DNA of 64,000 bases from Xenopus tropicalis (lineage: Eukaryota > Chordata > Amphibia > Anura > Pipidae), in contig NC_030678.2 in assembly GCF_000004195.4 (NCBI RefSeq), forward strand, positions 157,273,547 through 157,337,546, read 5' to 3'. The notes under the pieces were generated by a model that saw only the letters and a program-made list of their open reading frames with translations, searched no databases and had not been told where the DNA came from. Position numbers and translations under genes: made by a program. This document shows, piece after piece, positions 1 through 10,800 of this stretch. Position 1 is the stretch's first letter. Each line of letters begins with the position of its first letter.

Positions 1-373
1 TACTAACCATAAATCTGCAAGTTCCCCTGAATAAAACGATACCCCATATGTATGGGTGCACATAAGTACATGGCCGCCAAACCTGAAAATGCATAATATG
101 GGGGCTGCACTCTATGCACCCCTTTTTTTTTTGCCTGCACCCGAATGAATGGAATACGCTCGGGTGCAGGCACATGTAGCCGATATACGCATGAAAACGC
201 GTGAGAATGCAAAGTCTCGCGTTTTCATGCGTATATCGGCTACATGTGCCTGCACCCGAGCGTATTCCATTCATTCGGGTGCAGGCACAAGTAGCAGGCG
301 TAGGGCTGAATTTTCGGCAAGCGTTTTTCCACTTGCTGAAAAAATCAGCCCTACGCCATGTGTGGCATCAGCC
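1..373. mobile_element. Multi-hairpin miniature transposon (GGCTGATGCC-end family), right part
   Basis: Two nested hairpins fill this stretch. The first pairs about 134-201 with 218-286, nearly perfectly, around a loop of about 16 nt. The second pairs about 298-325 with 329-356. The right end, GTGTGGCATCAGCC followed by TAA, matches the ends of the two elements at 32648-33051 and 33053-33361, and the internal hairpin text matches 33053-33361. The left end is not resolved inside the window. It has no coding capacity, and the small ORFs here are hairpin shadows. A 3-bp TAA/TTA flank suggests a PIF/Harbinger-like mover, which is inference. Confidence 0.7.
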
Positions 374-458
374 TAACCCTTGGCAATAGAAACTACCAGA
401 ACAATCTTAGCACCTCTGGACCTTTCTAGAACAAATAAAATCAAATGAAGTTAAAATG

Positions 459-712
459 GAATAAAACCACTAAAAGCAATCAAAGAACAATAATTGCAAT
501 GAAATCGGTGATCAGAGCCCTGGATCCACCAATGTCACTGCAAAAGCAACCTTTTTGGGGCACTAAATACACAATAAAGAACAATGCAAAGATAAAACAC
601 CATAAAATCAGTAAATTCAAATAAAAACCGCTCAAACCAACAGAAGAACAATTATTGCAATGAAATCGGTGGTCAGAGCCCTGGATCCACCAACGTCACT
701 GCAAATTCAGCA
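459..712 (+). repeat. Diverged direct duplication of about 85 bp
   Basis: Two copies share the core GAAATCGGTG.TCAGAGCCC followed by TGGATCCACCAA.GTCACTGCAAA. They start near 459 and 642, so the period is about 180 bp. Differences are scattered substitutions, consistent with an old duplication inside a decayed repeat. Confidence 0.75.
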
Positions 713-865
713 CCCAATAGCAATACAAAAGTTATAGTGCAATAGAATAATTCAAAAACAGAAATCAATTATGAAAATGCAAAAAAAACACTAAAATGCA
801 ACCAAATAAATCAGATAATTATAGAGCAAGATCAGAAATAAAGTTTTAGTAAAAAAAAAGACTGC

Positions 866-931
866 CAGAGAAAGCAAAGAAAGAAAGAAAAGAAAAGAAA
901 GAAAGAAAAAAAAAAAAAAAAAAAAAAAAAA
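866..931 (+). repeat. Purine (A/G) tract
   Basis: The tract is made of GAAA/GAAAA units passing into an A run of about 25 nt. It is low-complexity sequence that explains the poly-F/L open frame on the minus strand. Confidence 0.9.
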
Positions 932-1558
932 AGTGTAAGTGTAAGTGTGTGTGTAAGTGTCTGTGTGTGCTTGGGAAAGTTGTAAATAAGTGTGTATGTG
1001 TACAAAAGTGTAATAATGACAAAGATAGAAGAAGAAATGGAAAAAAAAAAAAAAATTTTAGACAGTTGAGATAGAAATAAGCAAAATAAACAGTGGTTAG
1101 AGAGTTGTAGTTCAGCTTACACAATGCAGGCAGGCAATCAGGGCGACCAATCTGGCAGGAAGGCAGCAGGAAGGCAGCAGGGGGGCTCCAGCAGTCTCAC
1201 GTGGCAGCAGAGTGAAGAGGCGACGGCGGGGGCGGCGACAATTAAAGGGACAGCAGTGGACACGTCATCAATGCGTGTCCACTGCTGTCATTGGCTGAGG
1301 ACCCGGATCGGCGGCGCTGGGGGACCCGGATCGGTAAGTATGACCTCTTATGCTCGTTGCCTAGGGGGTTGTGCAGGCTTTACAAGCGCTGCGCTGCTTT
1401 AAAAGCGAGCGCAGCGCTTGTAAACCTGTTAGTGCTGTAGGACGTAGATTCTACGTTCTATGGCACTTTGGTCCCTTGGTACCTAGGACGTAGAATCTAC
1501 GTCCTATGGCACTAAAAAGGTTAAAGTTTCTTTTTAGGTCACTTAATATGATATAAAC

Positions 1559-1800
1559 CAGGGATCCCCAACATTTTTTTTAACCATAAGCAAAATTCAA
1601 ATGTAAAAAGAGTTGGGGAGCAACACAAGCATTAAAAATGTTCCTAGGGGTGCTAAATAGGCCTATGATTGTCTATTTGGTAGCCCCTATGTGGACTAAT
1701 AGCCTACAAAAGGCTCTGTTTGACAGTAGACCTGCTTTTTATACAACCAATATTTGCCCCCAAGCAAGGAATTCAAAAATACCCCATAAACTATACCCCC
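1559..1800 (+). mobile_element. hAT-like miniature element, truncated
   Basis: It starts with CAGGGATCCCCAAC, the same terminus as the complete element at 24474-24736. Internal text (GAGCAACACAAGCAT, then GAATTCAAAAATA) matches that element and the reversed copy at 63851-64000. The right terminus is missing, so the end coordinate is approximate. Confidence 0.7.
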
Positions 1801-1915
1801 AGAATGAATACTTAACACTCTGCACTAGTGATGTGGCCCCCCTCGACCCCATCTGACGCGAAAATGATACGTGCGTGACTGCCTCTGGCGGCTCGGACCC
1901 CCAAGGCGGCGCTGA

Positions 1916-2044
1916 CTATTTTAAAGTATATTTTTTTGGATATGGCTTACTTAGATGAAACGGGGCTTTATGTATGAGCTGTTTTATGCAATATAGAGAC
2001 CTAAATAGAGATCTGCATTGTTTGGGGGTATAGTTCTCCTTTAA
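1916..2044 (-). mobile_element. T2/Kolobok-like MITE end
   Basis: Read on the minus strand from 2044 it begins TTAAAGGAGAACTATACCCC, the TTAA plus AGGAG terminus typical of Xenopus T2-type MITEs. Only this end is present, and the other side passes into unrelated GC-rich sequence near 1840-1915. Confidence 0.65.
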
Positions 2045-3060
2045 ATCTCTCTGGTTTTCGTTTACCTTGATACCCACTCTATTACGTAGACCATTATTTG
2101 CTTGCACAGATTATTTTCCATGGAAAGAGCTTTACTCCCGTACATTGAAGATTCACTTGGTTGGTTTCTGCCGTTAATCATTCCCGCTCCCTTCCTGTCC
2201 CAGCTTTGTGTATCAGTTTCTGGTTTTGAAGTGTTTCTAATTATTTTAGGATGTAAACTGTGCGCACTGCAGAACACGATATAGAATAAACCCACGAAGG
2301 CCACCAAAATGGGCTTATATACTTGAAGCAATTGCAGTTCCCCTCTGCTTCCCATATGGATTTCTAATGTTGCTCATCGCATTCCAATTATCAGATTTAG
2401 GGGCAGAGAAGCAAAGTACAATTGATGGTTTTGTCTAGCCCTGAGATTTGGTAATTGAAGTAGAAGCACCTGCCCCGTGGTGAGTACTGATGTGTCAACT
2501 GATACTTCCTCTAGGTTATCTAAATCATTTGTAATATACTGTATACCACCTGTAGTGTCAGTTCTGCTACATATCCTGTTTCACGGCCAAAAGGCAGCCT
2601 TTCACATCTTGTGCATTCAAGCAAATTCAAAGGGAGATCCTTTAATGCTTAATTAATCTAGATCTGAAGGGACTAGCAGTCACCACCTTGAAATGACTTG
2701 CCACTGTAGCTCGTTTCCCCATAGCAATAGTTAAAACAAGTCTATACATTTGTCGCCATACGTAGTTGCAAGAATGTGAGCCCAGCTAATTGCCATTCCT
2801 AGACAGCGAGCTGACATCCTATTTTAAGTCACTGATTTCTAATTAAAACTACAAAGCGCCAATTCGTTTATGCAGCTGTTATTTAAATAGTTCTTTAAAT
2901 GAGGATGACAATTGTGCTCCAGTATCCAAACCAAGGGACTAAACTGAGCTGAGTCCTCTCTCTTTGCAAAATAAAATAGAATGGGTAATGGAGAGAAAGG
3001 AAGGGGGTCAGGGTTAGGGGTTTTCTTTACAATACCACATAGAAACTACACGGAGTGTGT
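2045..3060. other. Unique sequence, no feature recognised
   Basis: No long open frame, repeat terminus or RNA gene is seen here. Confidence 0.5.
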
Positions 3061-3065
3061 ACTTT

Positions 3066-3181
3066 ATGTATATATAACTTTATTTATAAAGCGCCACAAG
3101 GGTACGCAGCGTTGTACAATCTTACAGAATACAAAATTACACACAGGGAGGACAAGTGATATAATAAATAAATACATATAT

Positions 3182-3212
<31 letters not shown>

Positions 3213-3282
3213 AGTGCCATGTGGTATGAGACACAGTAGGAAGGAGGTCCCTGCCCCGTAGAGCTTACAATCTAAGTGAAAT
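3066..3282 (-). mobile_element. L2-type LINE 3' tail, with TA microsatellite
   Basis: The plus strand reads TTTATTTATAAAGCGCC, then GCAGCGTTGTACAA, and ends GTAGAGCTTACAATCTAAG. This is the reverse complement of the tail seen at 52868-53092 and at the end of the L2 element at 16878-18051. It contains a (TA)n run at 3186-3212. No coding part is attached. Confidence 0.65.
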
Positions 3283-3309
3283 TGTAATAATTCAAATGTT
3301 CAAATGCAT

Positions 3310-3612
3310 GGATCTGCAGCAAACTGCTAAAAAAATTGTGGCAAAAAAAAAATCGGCGAGACGAAAAAGTCTGTTAAAAAAATGTCGCTATGACGAAAAA
3401 GTTGCTGCAAAAAAAAACCACCCATTGACTTTAATGCACTTGGAGTAAGAAAAGTTGCGCGTAAAAAGTTGGCGCCTGCAAAAAATGATGCACGTAAAAA
3501 AGTTGCCCATTGACTTTGATACACTTCCCGAATTTGTTGCCCTTTCCCTCATTTTTCAGCGGTTTTTGCGAATTTTCTGCAAAGCAAAACGGGACAGATT
3601 CGCTAATCACTA
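3310..3612 (-). mobile_element. hAT-like MITE (TAGTGATGAGCGAAT-end family), partial
   Basis: The right end ATTCGCTAATCACTA matches the terminus of the complete copy at 24785-25153. The interior is rich in short AAAAAGT-type blocks related by GCGTAAAAAGTTGGCGCC-like text. The left terminus is not recognisable. Confidence 0.55.
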
Positions 3613-3635
3613 GTCTAAAGCAAGTAGACTTATTG

Positions 3636-3735
3636 AGTTTGTTCAAGAAAACTCAGAAAATCCAGTTGCTTTACTCAATTCTACTTGATAATAGATATCA
3701 TGTCCTGGATGAATGTGAATGTGAAAAACATATGT
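3636..3735 (+). mobile_element. Penelope-like element terminus, solo fragment
   Basis: The text AACTCAGAAAATCCAGTTG followed by TCAATTCTACTTGATA and TGTCCTGGATGAATG matches the outer part of the terminal repeats of the Penelope-like element at 14831-15732, just outside its hammerhead motif. Only the outermost ~90 bp is present. Confidence 0.65.
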
Positions 3736-5544
3736 AAAAAATATACCAGCAACCACCTTAATGTAATACTGAACAAAAGATAAAATGGATTGTTTATCCC
3801 CATGCTATATCCCAAACAATGTTAGCATAGGTGGGCACAAAGGAAGTACTTATTGCTGCTCCACATCTTTGGAGAAAAAAAAGACCATCAAACAAAAATT
3901 TTTCAAAAGACTGTAAAATAAAATTACATAGGACCTCGGAAAACCTTTCATCACTTTCCAGCCAATAAAGTCTAGCTTTTCAGCCCAGTTTGTGACAAAC
4001 TGAAAACTATAATGCAGCCACATCTGTACACTGATTCCCATGGTGTGATTTCTTAATAAAAGAAGGGAGTTGCACCACCTGGGTTATCAACAAAGTCAGA
4101 TGTAAACTACCATCTTACCATCATACTGATCTTTTGCTCTGCACCATCAGCTTTGAAAGGACAAGTTGATTTGGACCCACATCCACCTCTCCACTGTTGT
4201 TCTGATGGCTGTAAGTGTTTACTGGGTCCCTCTGGCATGGAAGAATTCTTCTTGTTTGCAACCCATCTCAGATAATCCCAGAGCATAGTAGTATAATATG
4301 TATTACATGTTCTATTATTTTTGTGTACATATTTATAATGAGTTTGTATGTAGGCTTGCAGTGTTAATTGTTGTGAGGGTTTTGTAACTCATGGATTAAT
4401 GTTTTGAAGGAGTGGAGTTAGTGATGTATCTATATACTGCTCAGAAAGGTGGGACCATTTGATATTCTTGGAGAAAATGACAGGATGCCAAGAATTACAT
4501 AAGGCTGCCCTAGGCCCTAGGCCCGAAGCACCGGACTTCAGAGCACTCATCGGAGTATGCACATTGGCATTTACGAAAGTGACGTCCTCACTTCTGCCAA
4601 TGGATTTCATAGGATAGAATAAAATGGCAGAGAGGCAGAGGGTTTATTTTTTTTTTTTAGAAAAAGTTTTATTTACCCTTAAGTCACCCAAGGGCTTCCC
4701 CCTAAAGCTGCTGCACCAAGGGCCCTTAAGTGCCCACAGTATATAGCGAATACACCCTGCATAAGGTCCACTTTATTTTGTGTGCATAATAAATTTTCAT
4801 GATATTTGCGATCTTCAGAAATTTTTCCCATTCGGGATTCATACTCGTGTTTTAATGAATCTGCCCCATAGTCTTACTAACTGTGCATGTACACTTGGTC
4901 TGCATCTCTGTGCAGGAGTGAGGCATTATGGGAACTCTGGGTTAGCTCTCCTTCAAAGTCCTGCTATGTTCAAAGTGCTAAAAATTTCACAAAACTGCAT
5001 GTTTTTTTTTTACCCACAAAGCAGCATTTCCCCCCAGAATTAGTAGCTGCAACCACAAAATAGTGTGTGCCATCTAGAATGTTATGATGCCGACAAATGG
5101 TAAGGGGAATGCCCAAAGAGGCACATATTGTAATAGTAATAGTAATCATGAGGCTCCATACTAATAATTTAGCAGGGCCCTCCCCAATTATTATCTCACT
5201 GATTCACCTGGGCCCTCTAGGTGGAAGGGCCTGCCAACACGTAAAACTGGGCCCTAATGGAAACAAAAGACCATTGTATGCACAGTCATTCCTGACCTGC
5301 ACTGGCCACCCCTTGCCCTCATTCTGCCCATGATCCACCCAAACTCTGCCAACTCCCCAGCAAGCCTTGCCCCTTTTATTACTCTCAAATTATGCTTTTC
5401 CATATTGGGGCCCCTGACTACAGTACCCCCCTTAATTGCAGCCCTAGATGTGATGACATGAGAGCATGTGTATAATATACCAATGTAGGCTCAAGTTACA
5501 ATCCACACTGGTAAGAAAATAATTAATTTTTACAAATGGTTTGC
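3736..5544. other. Unique sequence, no gene recognised
   Basis: There is no credible exon. A poly-T run lies at about 4647-4660. A lone element end, TTTAATGAATCTGCCCCAT near 4851-4869, resembles the GGGGCTGATTTACTAA termini seen elsewhere in the window. Confidence 0.5.
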
Positions 5545-5732
5545 TTTTTTTTCTGTATAATAATAAAACAGTACTTAAGCTGCATTAATCCATATTGGAG
5601 GTTAAACAGTCCTACTGGGTTTATTTCATGTTTAGATGATTTTTTAGAAAACTTACATTATAGTAATCCATATTACGGAAAGATCCCTTATCCAGAAAAC
5701 ACAAGGTCCCAAGATAATAAATCCAATACCTG
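5545..5732 (+). mobile_element. CAGGTATGGGATCCC-end MITE, 3' part
   Basis: It contains AATAATAAAACAGTAC, then CCTACTGGGTTTATTT, and finishes ACGGAAAGATCCCTTATCC ... AATACCTGTA. This is the right half of the family seen complete at 53378-53705 and 42505-42828. The 5' half is missing. Confidence 0.75.
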
Positions 5733-5751
5733 TATAGGTTAGTTATGTAAG

Positions 5752-5842
5752 TTAACTCAGAAAGTCCAGTTGCTTTAGACTCAATTCTACTAGATACTGT
5801 ATATCATGACCTGGACGAATAAAAGCCTTCATAGATAAGGCA
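5752..5842 (+). mobile_element. Penelope-like element terminus, second solo fragment
   Basis: AACTCAGAAAGTCCAGTTG, then ACTCAATTCTACTAGATACT and ATGACCTGGACGAATA match the outer terminal repeat of the element at 14831-15732 closely. It abuts the preceding MITE by about 20 bp. Confidence 0.65.
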
Positions 5843-5989
5843 AAACAATCCTATTAGGTTTATTTACTGTTTAAATATTTTTTTAGTACACTTGTAAACT
5901 CCCACAAAACAATTTAATCAGTGAACGGCCTCCTTAAAACCTTTAAACACCTACCACTCCTGTTGTTCAGCTGTGCACTCGGCTGAAGT

Positions 5990-6157
5990 CAAATTCTTAT
6001 ATGTCAGAGGGAAAATGGCTGCCAGGTGAAAGCTGCTATTTGTTTTTGAAAAATGCTTGAACTATATAGGCAGTACAAATGATGCACTTTGAGTGTGGGT
6101 AATGTGCCCAACCTTAATACGTGCTTGGAAAAAGTAGAGTACATGTTCTTTAAAGTA
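5990..6157 (+). repeat. Dispersed repeat shared with 27343-27495
   Basis: GTCAGAGGGAAAATGGC.GCC, then AGGTGAAAGCTGCTATTTG and a downstream ATGTGCCCAAC occur in both places in the same order and orientation. The class is unknown. The right end TTCTTTAAAGTA hints at a TTAA-type element. Confidence 0.6.
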
Positions 6158-6161
6158 TGAT

Positions 6162-6353
6162 GATCCAAATAAGTGAAAGATCCCTTATCTGGAAAATTCC
6201 AAAACATTTTTGATAACATGTCCCATACCTGTACTGATTCTGAAAGGATTTTGAATTATTTGTTTAAAATGGAGTCTATGGGAGATGACCTTCCAGTAAT
6301 TCAGAGCTTTTTGGATAAAAGGTTTCCAGATAAGGGATTTTATACCTGTATTT
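6162..6353. mobile_element. Two abutting ends of the CAGGTATGGGATCCC-end MITE
   Basis: A plus-oriented 3' end (about 6162-6236, ending CCCATACCTGTA) is followed directly by a minus-oriented 5' end (about 6245-6353, ending ATACCTGTA). The two termini point the same way, so this is not one intact copy. It is either two truncated copies or a deletion product. Confidence 0.6.
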
Positions 6354-8020
6354 CTTTTACATTTAGCTCTTATATGTCCATCTAGGACCTACAGATAATC
6401 TGTTTCTTGCAGACAAATGTCCTATTTTGTATGGTAAAGGGTTTTGTAAAGAGCTGTGAATCTGCATTTAGCATCTATAAGGGTATTGTGGGGAGAGAAT
6501 GTAGGTGTATGCTGCTCTGCCCTTCCCCTAACTATACTATGGAGTGCCATAAGGCACAGGCTGCAACAAGACTCTATACCTACCATCTGCCTATGGAAGA
6601 CTTGTGCCTGCCGGTGCTGAACTCTGGACCTAGTACCAGATTTCTGTGTTATAGTTTGTACACGTGAAGGGTAACTGCATTATGTTTAAATTTAAAACCC
6701 CTTTCATAGTGTCATTGGAGCTTTTAGGCACTTATGAGGGGAGAATGCAGAAAAGGAACCCCTAGCTGCTGTGTTTATAGACAATCCAATGAAACTAAAA
6801 CCTGTCTTGTGTGTTTCTTTCCATGGTCCAGGGTACCATGTTACCGTCAGCCTTTGTATAGTGTAGCCATTGGCAGGGGAGGGATTTATTATTTGTAATA
6901 AATGATAAGTGTTGCCAGGTTTTCAGATAATTTCTGAAAATACTTTTTACTCCCTTAGTTTTATAGCTTTGTTTTGGGAAATCATGGCTCTCCCCTTGCA
7001 TCTAATCAGCAGCTGGACAGCTCCACAGGCCTCTGCACTACAGCTCCTTCCCCTGCACCTACTGCTCTCTACCTGATCCACCACTGGGCCCCACTCCTTG
7101 CTGGGCATCAGCTGCCCCAGAGCAGGGTATTTAACCCTCAGCTCTTTCTATTGTATTTCCATGTTTCTTTTATCAAAAGAAAAAGGCTTTTCTGTTTCCT
7201 GCCCTAAAACAGCTCAGGATATTGATCTTTGCCATAAACAGAATGCTTAGATCCCTATAACATGCTGCAATTCGTAGTCGTGTTTTGGTGCTAATGCTGC
7301 ACCCCTGACAACCACTGCACCGAGAATTATAACTACGCATGGAACTTTATGCTTAATATTTGTTTTGTTTTGTTTTGAATAAAATTGCTACTTTTCCAGT
7401 AAGAAGTTGAATGGCATAAACTGCTCATTGGAACAACATAAAAAGGCTTCTTTGCTGGCAGCAGATGAGTTGCTAAATAGCTCTCTGGCACTGCAAAACT
7501 TATATTGAATAAAATCTTAAACATGGAAAAGAAGAGGATTTGCAAAGAGGGAAAATCTGTTTGCACTGAGCTTATATTTCTGTTAATGGCATAAGTGACA
7601 GTTACCCATTCCAACAAGTGACTAGCACTGAAAGGATACACCTGTCCATCAAGTTGTATAAAAGCCCCAGGAAGTGAGCAGTGAAACTGTGGAGCAGAGA
7701 AAGGGCCCATGATGTGGATAGGAATTTAGCCAATCCCCCAGGAAGGGGTTAATTGGTAGTGAGAAGGTTATTGGCCAATGGGTGGAATCGTGGGACTGAA
7801 GTTAATTGGGACAAGTGGGCGTATTTTGGTTTTGCAGCCCCCTCTCTCTTGCCCTATAGGATTGGTTGAGGTTGAGGTGCAATGTTATTATCCTTAAGGC
7901 TGGGGTGGTCAGGTAAGGCCTTAGTTAAAAAATAAGTAGGAACACTGGTCACGCAATATAAACCTTAAGAAGATCCATTTGTTTGTACACAGATATTCTA
8001 TATTTATAAACACAAGGACA
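6354..8020. other. Unique sequence, no gene recognised
   Basis: The longest open frame is a 125-residue minus-strand stretch (7333-7710) with no motif I recognise and AT-driven composition. I regard it as chance. Confidence 0.5.
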
Positions 8021-8021
8021 G

Positions 8022-8290
8022 CGATGAGCGAATTTTTTCAGCAGGAATGGATTTGCAGCGAATTTCCGCATTTCACCAATGGCGAATTGTTTCGTGAAAG
8101 TTCAGTGCAAAATTTGCACTGGAAAAAATGTAGCTGCTGCGTCAAATTGGGCGCTGACACATCAAAATGGGCGCGACCTCTTCAAATTGGGTGCGGTCCC
8201 ATCAAAATGTGCTGGAACGCGGCAAAAAAAACCGCGGGCGACAAAAAAAAAAAAGACGTCTGTAAAAAATTCGCTGCGGAAACATTTGTA
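8022..8290 (+). mobile_element. hAT-like MITE (TAGTGATGAGCGAAT-end family), partial
   Basis: It begins AGCGATGAGCGAATTTTTTC, matching the terminus at 24785 and 33716. The interior has degenerate repeats around TCAAAATGGGCGC and TCAAATTGGG. The right terminus is not recognisable. Confidence 0.6.
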
Positions 8291-8724
8291 AAAAGGGCAA
8301 AAATAGAAATATTCAGTGGACCTCATCCACATACACAGCATGTAAAGAGCAAAACACAGGTGGAACATTTTATTTGGGGTTTTTTTTTTTGCTATTTGTG
8401 CCCCATTGGTGCACATTTACTCCTTGTACTCCAGTTTAAAGTGCAAAGACCTGCTCTTCCCTATGAATATATAGCAGTGGTGGCACTGGCAGCTCTACAT
8501 TCATAAGGGGTCGGCTGGAGGAGGCGCGTAGGCTTTTGCATGACTTTTTAAATGGTATTTTAGGGAGGCTTTCCATTGAAGATATATTAATATATTGAAA
8601 ATCTCTAAAAGTCTCTTTTGGGGGAGGCTAAACTTCCCTAAGTCTTCATTATTGCCTGCCTATAAATAGGACTCAAACAATTGTAGAATCTTTCTTTCCA
8701 TAAACTTTTCCTGGCATTTAATGA
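8291..8724. other. Unique sequence, no feature recognised
   Basis: No repeat end, gene or RNA is seen here. Confidence 0.45.
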
Positions 8725-9416
8725 TAGCTTTCCAGATAATTTGGATCCAGAATGCTCAGGATAATTTGGATCTCCTTACCTTAAGTCAGTTAAAAAGTAA
8801 TGTAAACATTAAATAAATCCAATAGGACTGGGTTCATGCAGTTACCATCAAGTACAGGTACTGTTTTATTATTACAGAGAAAAGGGAATCATTTAACCAT
8901 TAAATAAACCCAATAGGGCTGTTCTGCCCCCAATAAGGGGTAATTATATCTTAGTTGGGATCAAGTACAGGTACTGTTTTATTATTACAGAGAAAAGGGA
9001 ATCATTTAACCATTAAATAAACCCAATAGGGCTGTTCTGCCCCCAATAAGGGGTAATTATATCTTAGTTGGGATCAAGTACAGGTACTGTTTTATTATTA
9101 CAGAGAAAAGGGAATCATTTAAACATGAAATAAACCCAATAGGATTGTTCTGCCCCCAATAAAGATTAATTATATCTTAGTTGGGATCAAGTACAGGTAC
9201 TGTTTTATTATTACAGAGAAAAGGGAATCATTTAACCATTAAATAAACCCAACAGGACTGTTCTGCCCCCAATAAGGGGTAATTATATCTTAGTTGGTAC
9301 TGTTTTATTGTTACAGAGAAAAGGGAAATAACTTTTTTAAATTAGAATTATTTGCTTATAATTAAGAAATGCAATTCAGAGCTTTCTGGATTATGGATTT
9401 TCAGATAAGAGACCTG
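8725..9416 (-). mobile_element. CAGGTATGGGATCCC-end MITE with 113-bp tandem array, minus copy
   Basis: A minus-oriented copy whose 5' terminus (9416) is GACCTG next to a TA. It holds about four 113-bp units (around 8850-9320) built from CAGTACCTGTACTTGATCCC on the minus strand and a GGGGTAATTATATC block on the plus strand. The left (3') end is contracted. It is head-to-head with the next copy, sharing a central TA at 9417-9418. Confidence 0.8.
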
Positions 9417-9418
9417 TA

Positions 9419-10027
9419 CAAGTATGGGATCAAGAAACCTTTTATCCAGAAAGTTTTGAATTACGGGAAGTCCATCTTCCATAGACTCCATTTTAATCAT
9501 TCAAAATTTAAAAATGATTTCCTTTTTCTCTGTAATAATAAAACAGTACCTGTACTTGATCCCAACTAAGATATAATTACCCCTTATTGGGGGCAGAACA
9601 GCCCTATTGGGTTTATTTAATGGTTAAATGATTCCCTTTTCTCTGTAATAATAAAACAGTACCTGTACTTGATCCCAACTAAGATATAATTACCCCTTAT
9701 TGGGGGCAGAACAGCCCTATTGGGTTTATTTAATGGTTAAATGATTCCCTTTTCTCTGTAATAATAAAACAGTACCTGTACTTGATCCCAACTAAGATAT
9801 AATTACCCCTTATTGGGGGCAGAACAGCCCTATTGGGTTTATTTAATGGTTAAATTATTCCCTTTTCTCTGTAATAATAAAACAGTACCTGTACTTGATC
9901 CCAACTAAGATATAATTACCCCTTATTGGGGGCAGAACAGCCCTATTGGGGCAGACTTAAGGTAAGGAGATCCAAATTACAAAAGATCCCTTATCTGGAG
10001 CATTCTGGATAACAGGTCCTATATCTG
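9419..10027 (+). mobile_element. CAGGTATGGGATCCC-end MITE with 113-bp tandem array, plus copy
   Basis: It starts CAAGTATGGGATC, ends GGATAACAGGTCCTATATCTG, and holds about four 113-bp units (9530-9945). Corresponding bases recur at 9630, 9743 and 9856, exactly 113 apart. With the preceding copy it makes an inverted repeat of about 1.3 kb. Confidence 0.85.
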
Positions 10028-10686
10028 TTCTACTTTTATTGACCTTCTCTACCCTTAATTTTTAACTCATTCTGGATTTCCAGACGAATTTCCCTTCACT
10101 GAAAATAATTCCATTGGAGACACGAGAAATTTGTTTTCACAGACGAGCAGTTTAGCACGAAGCCCTTATTCATTTTCCATCAAAACAAAAGAGGGCTTTG
10201 AATTATACAAGCCCAAAGATCATTTTTTCCATAAGCTGCACACTTTTAAAGATCAGGGCAGGCGTTTACGTTCCTGCGGTTTGTGTTTAATCTGCACACT
10301 TCAACATCTTATTTTCTTGCAGAATTTATATATATTTAATAATGAATGTCAAAGTCAATTTAGCCCCTTGCTTTTTTTTGGGTTTCTGATGAACGGCAGC
10401 GAAGCGTGGTTTCCTGCCAGTAGGGCAGTGTTTATCGCCGTTGAGTAAATTGGCTGTAGTGCCTCGCATACACACAGTGTCAATTGTTTTAAGACATTGC
10501 CTTATTCTACCTTTCCATAACAAGCAATAAACAATTTTCATTTCTGTCCATGCTCATTGTAAGATAATGTTTCATAATGTTTCTTTTAATTCCATATTAC
10601 TCCCCTTTTCTCTTTGGCTCAACGTCAAATGCTATACTGCAATTGCACCAAAAGAAAAGGGCATACACATCCATGGGCAAATAGCG
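10028..10686. other. Unique sequence, no gene recognised
   Basis: No credible exon, RNA or repeat end is seen. Confidence 0.45.
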
Positions 10687-10800
10687 GGGAGGCCACGAAA
10701 CGCGTCAAGCGCTAGGTCCTTTGGGATGCACTTGTGCTTTTTACTAAAGATGGAATAAAGATTTCCGCTTTTTACTTCGGTGCTGCTCCGCTATTTATAT
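10687..10800 (+). mobile_element. Fragment with hammerhead 3'-half and retroelement-like tail
   Basis: GAAACGCGTC at 10697-10706 is the 3' half of a hammerhead core (GAAA, tiny stem III, GUC). It is followed by GGAATAAAG and TTTACTTCGGTGCTGCTCCG. A similar order (GAAACGTT, then AAATAAAGG, then AGTGGTGCTGTTCCGG) follows the motif at 33367-33406, suggesting one retroelement tail family. No CUGANGA half is present upstream. Confidence 0.4.

Larger units (their letters stand above)
377..1540. repeat. Unclassified repeat-derived block with duplications, purine tract and GC-rich hairpins
   Basis: No gene is seen. The block contains a diverged direct duplication (about 459-545 and 642-712), a purine-only tract (866-931) followed by a GT-rich run, and a GC-rich part (1124-1440). 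In the GC-rich part there is a 15-bp hairpin (1250-1264 with 1274-1288), a repeated GACCCGGATCGG, and an inverted repeat (1381-1395 with about 1408-1422). Two near-copies of a short palindrome, GGACGTAGAATCTACGTCC, lie at about 1438-1513. It may be the end of a retrotransposon, but I see no LTR pair, primer-binding site or protein. Confidence 0.45.

Noticed and set aside
846..1124. Poly-F/L minus-strand open frame
   Set aside because: Explained by the A/G tract and GT-rich low-complexity sequence.
7333..7710. 125-residue minus-strand open frame as a gene
   Set aside because: No motif, no splice context and low-complexity composition. Treated as chance.
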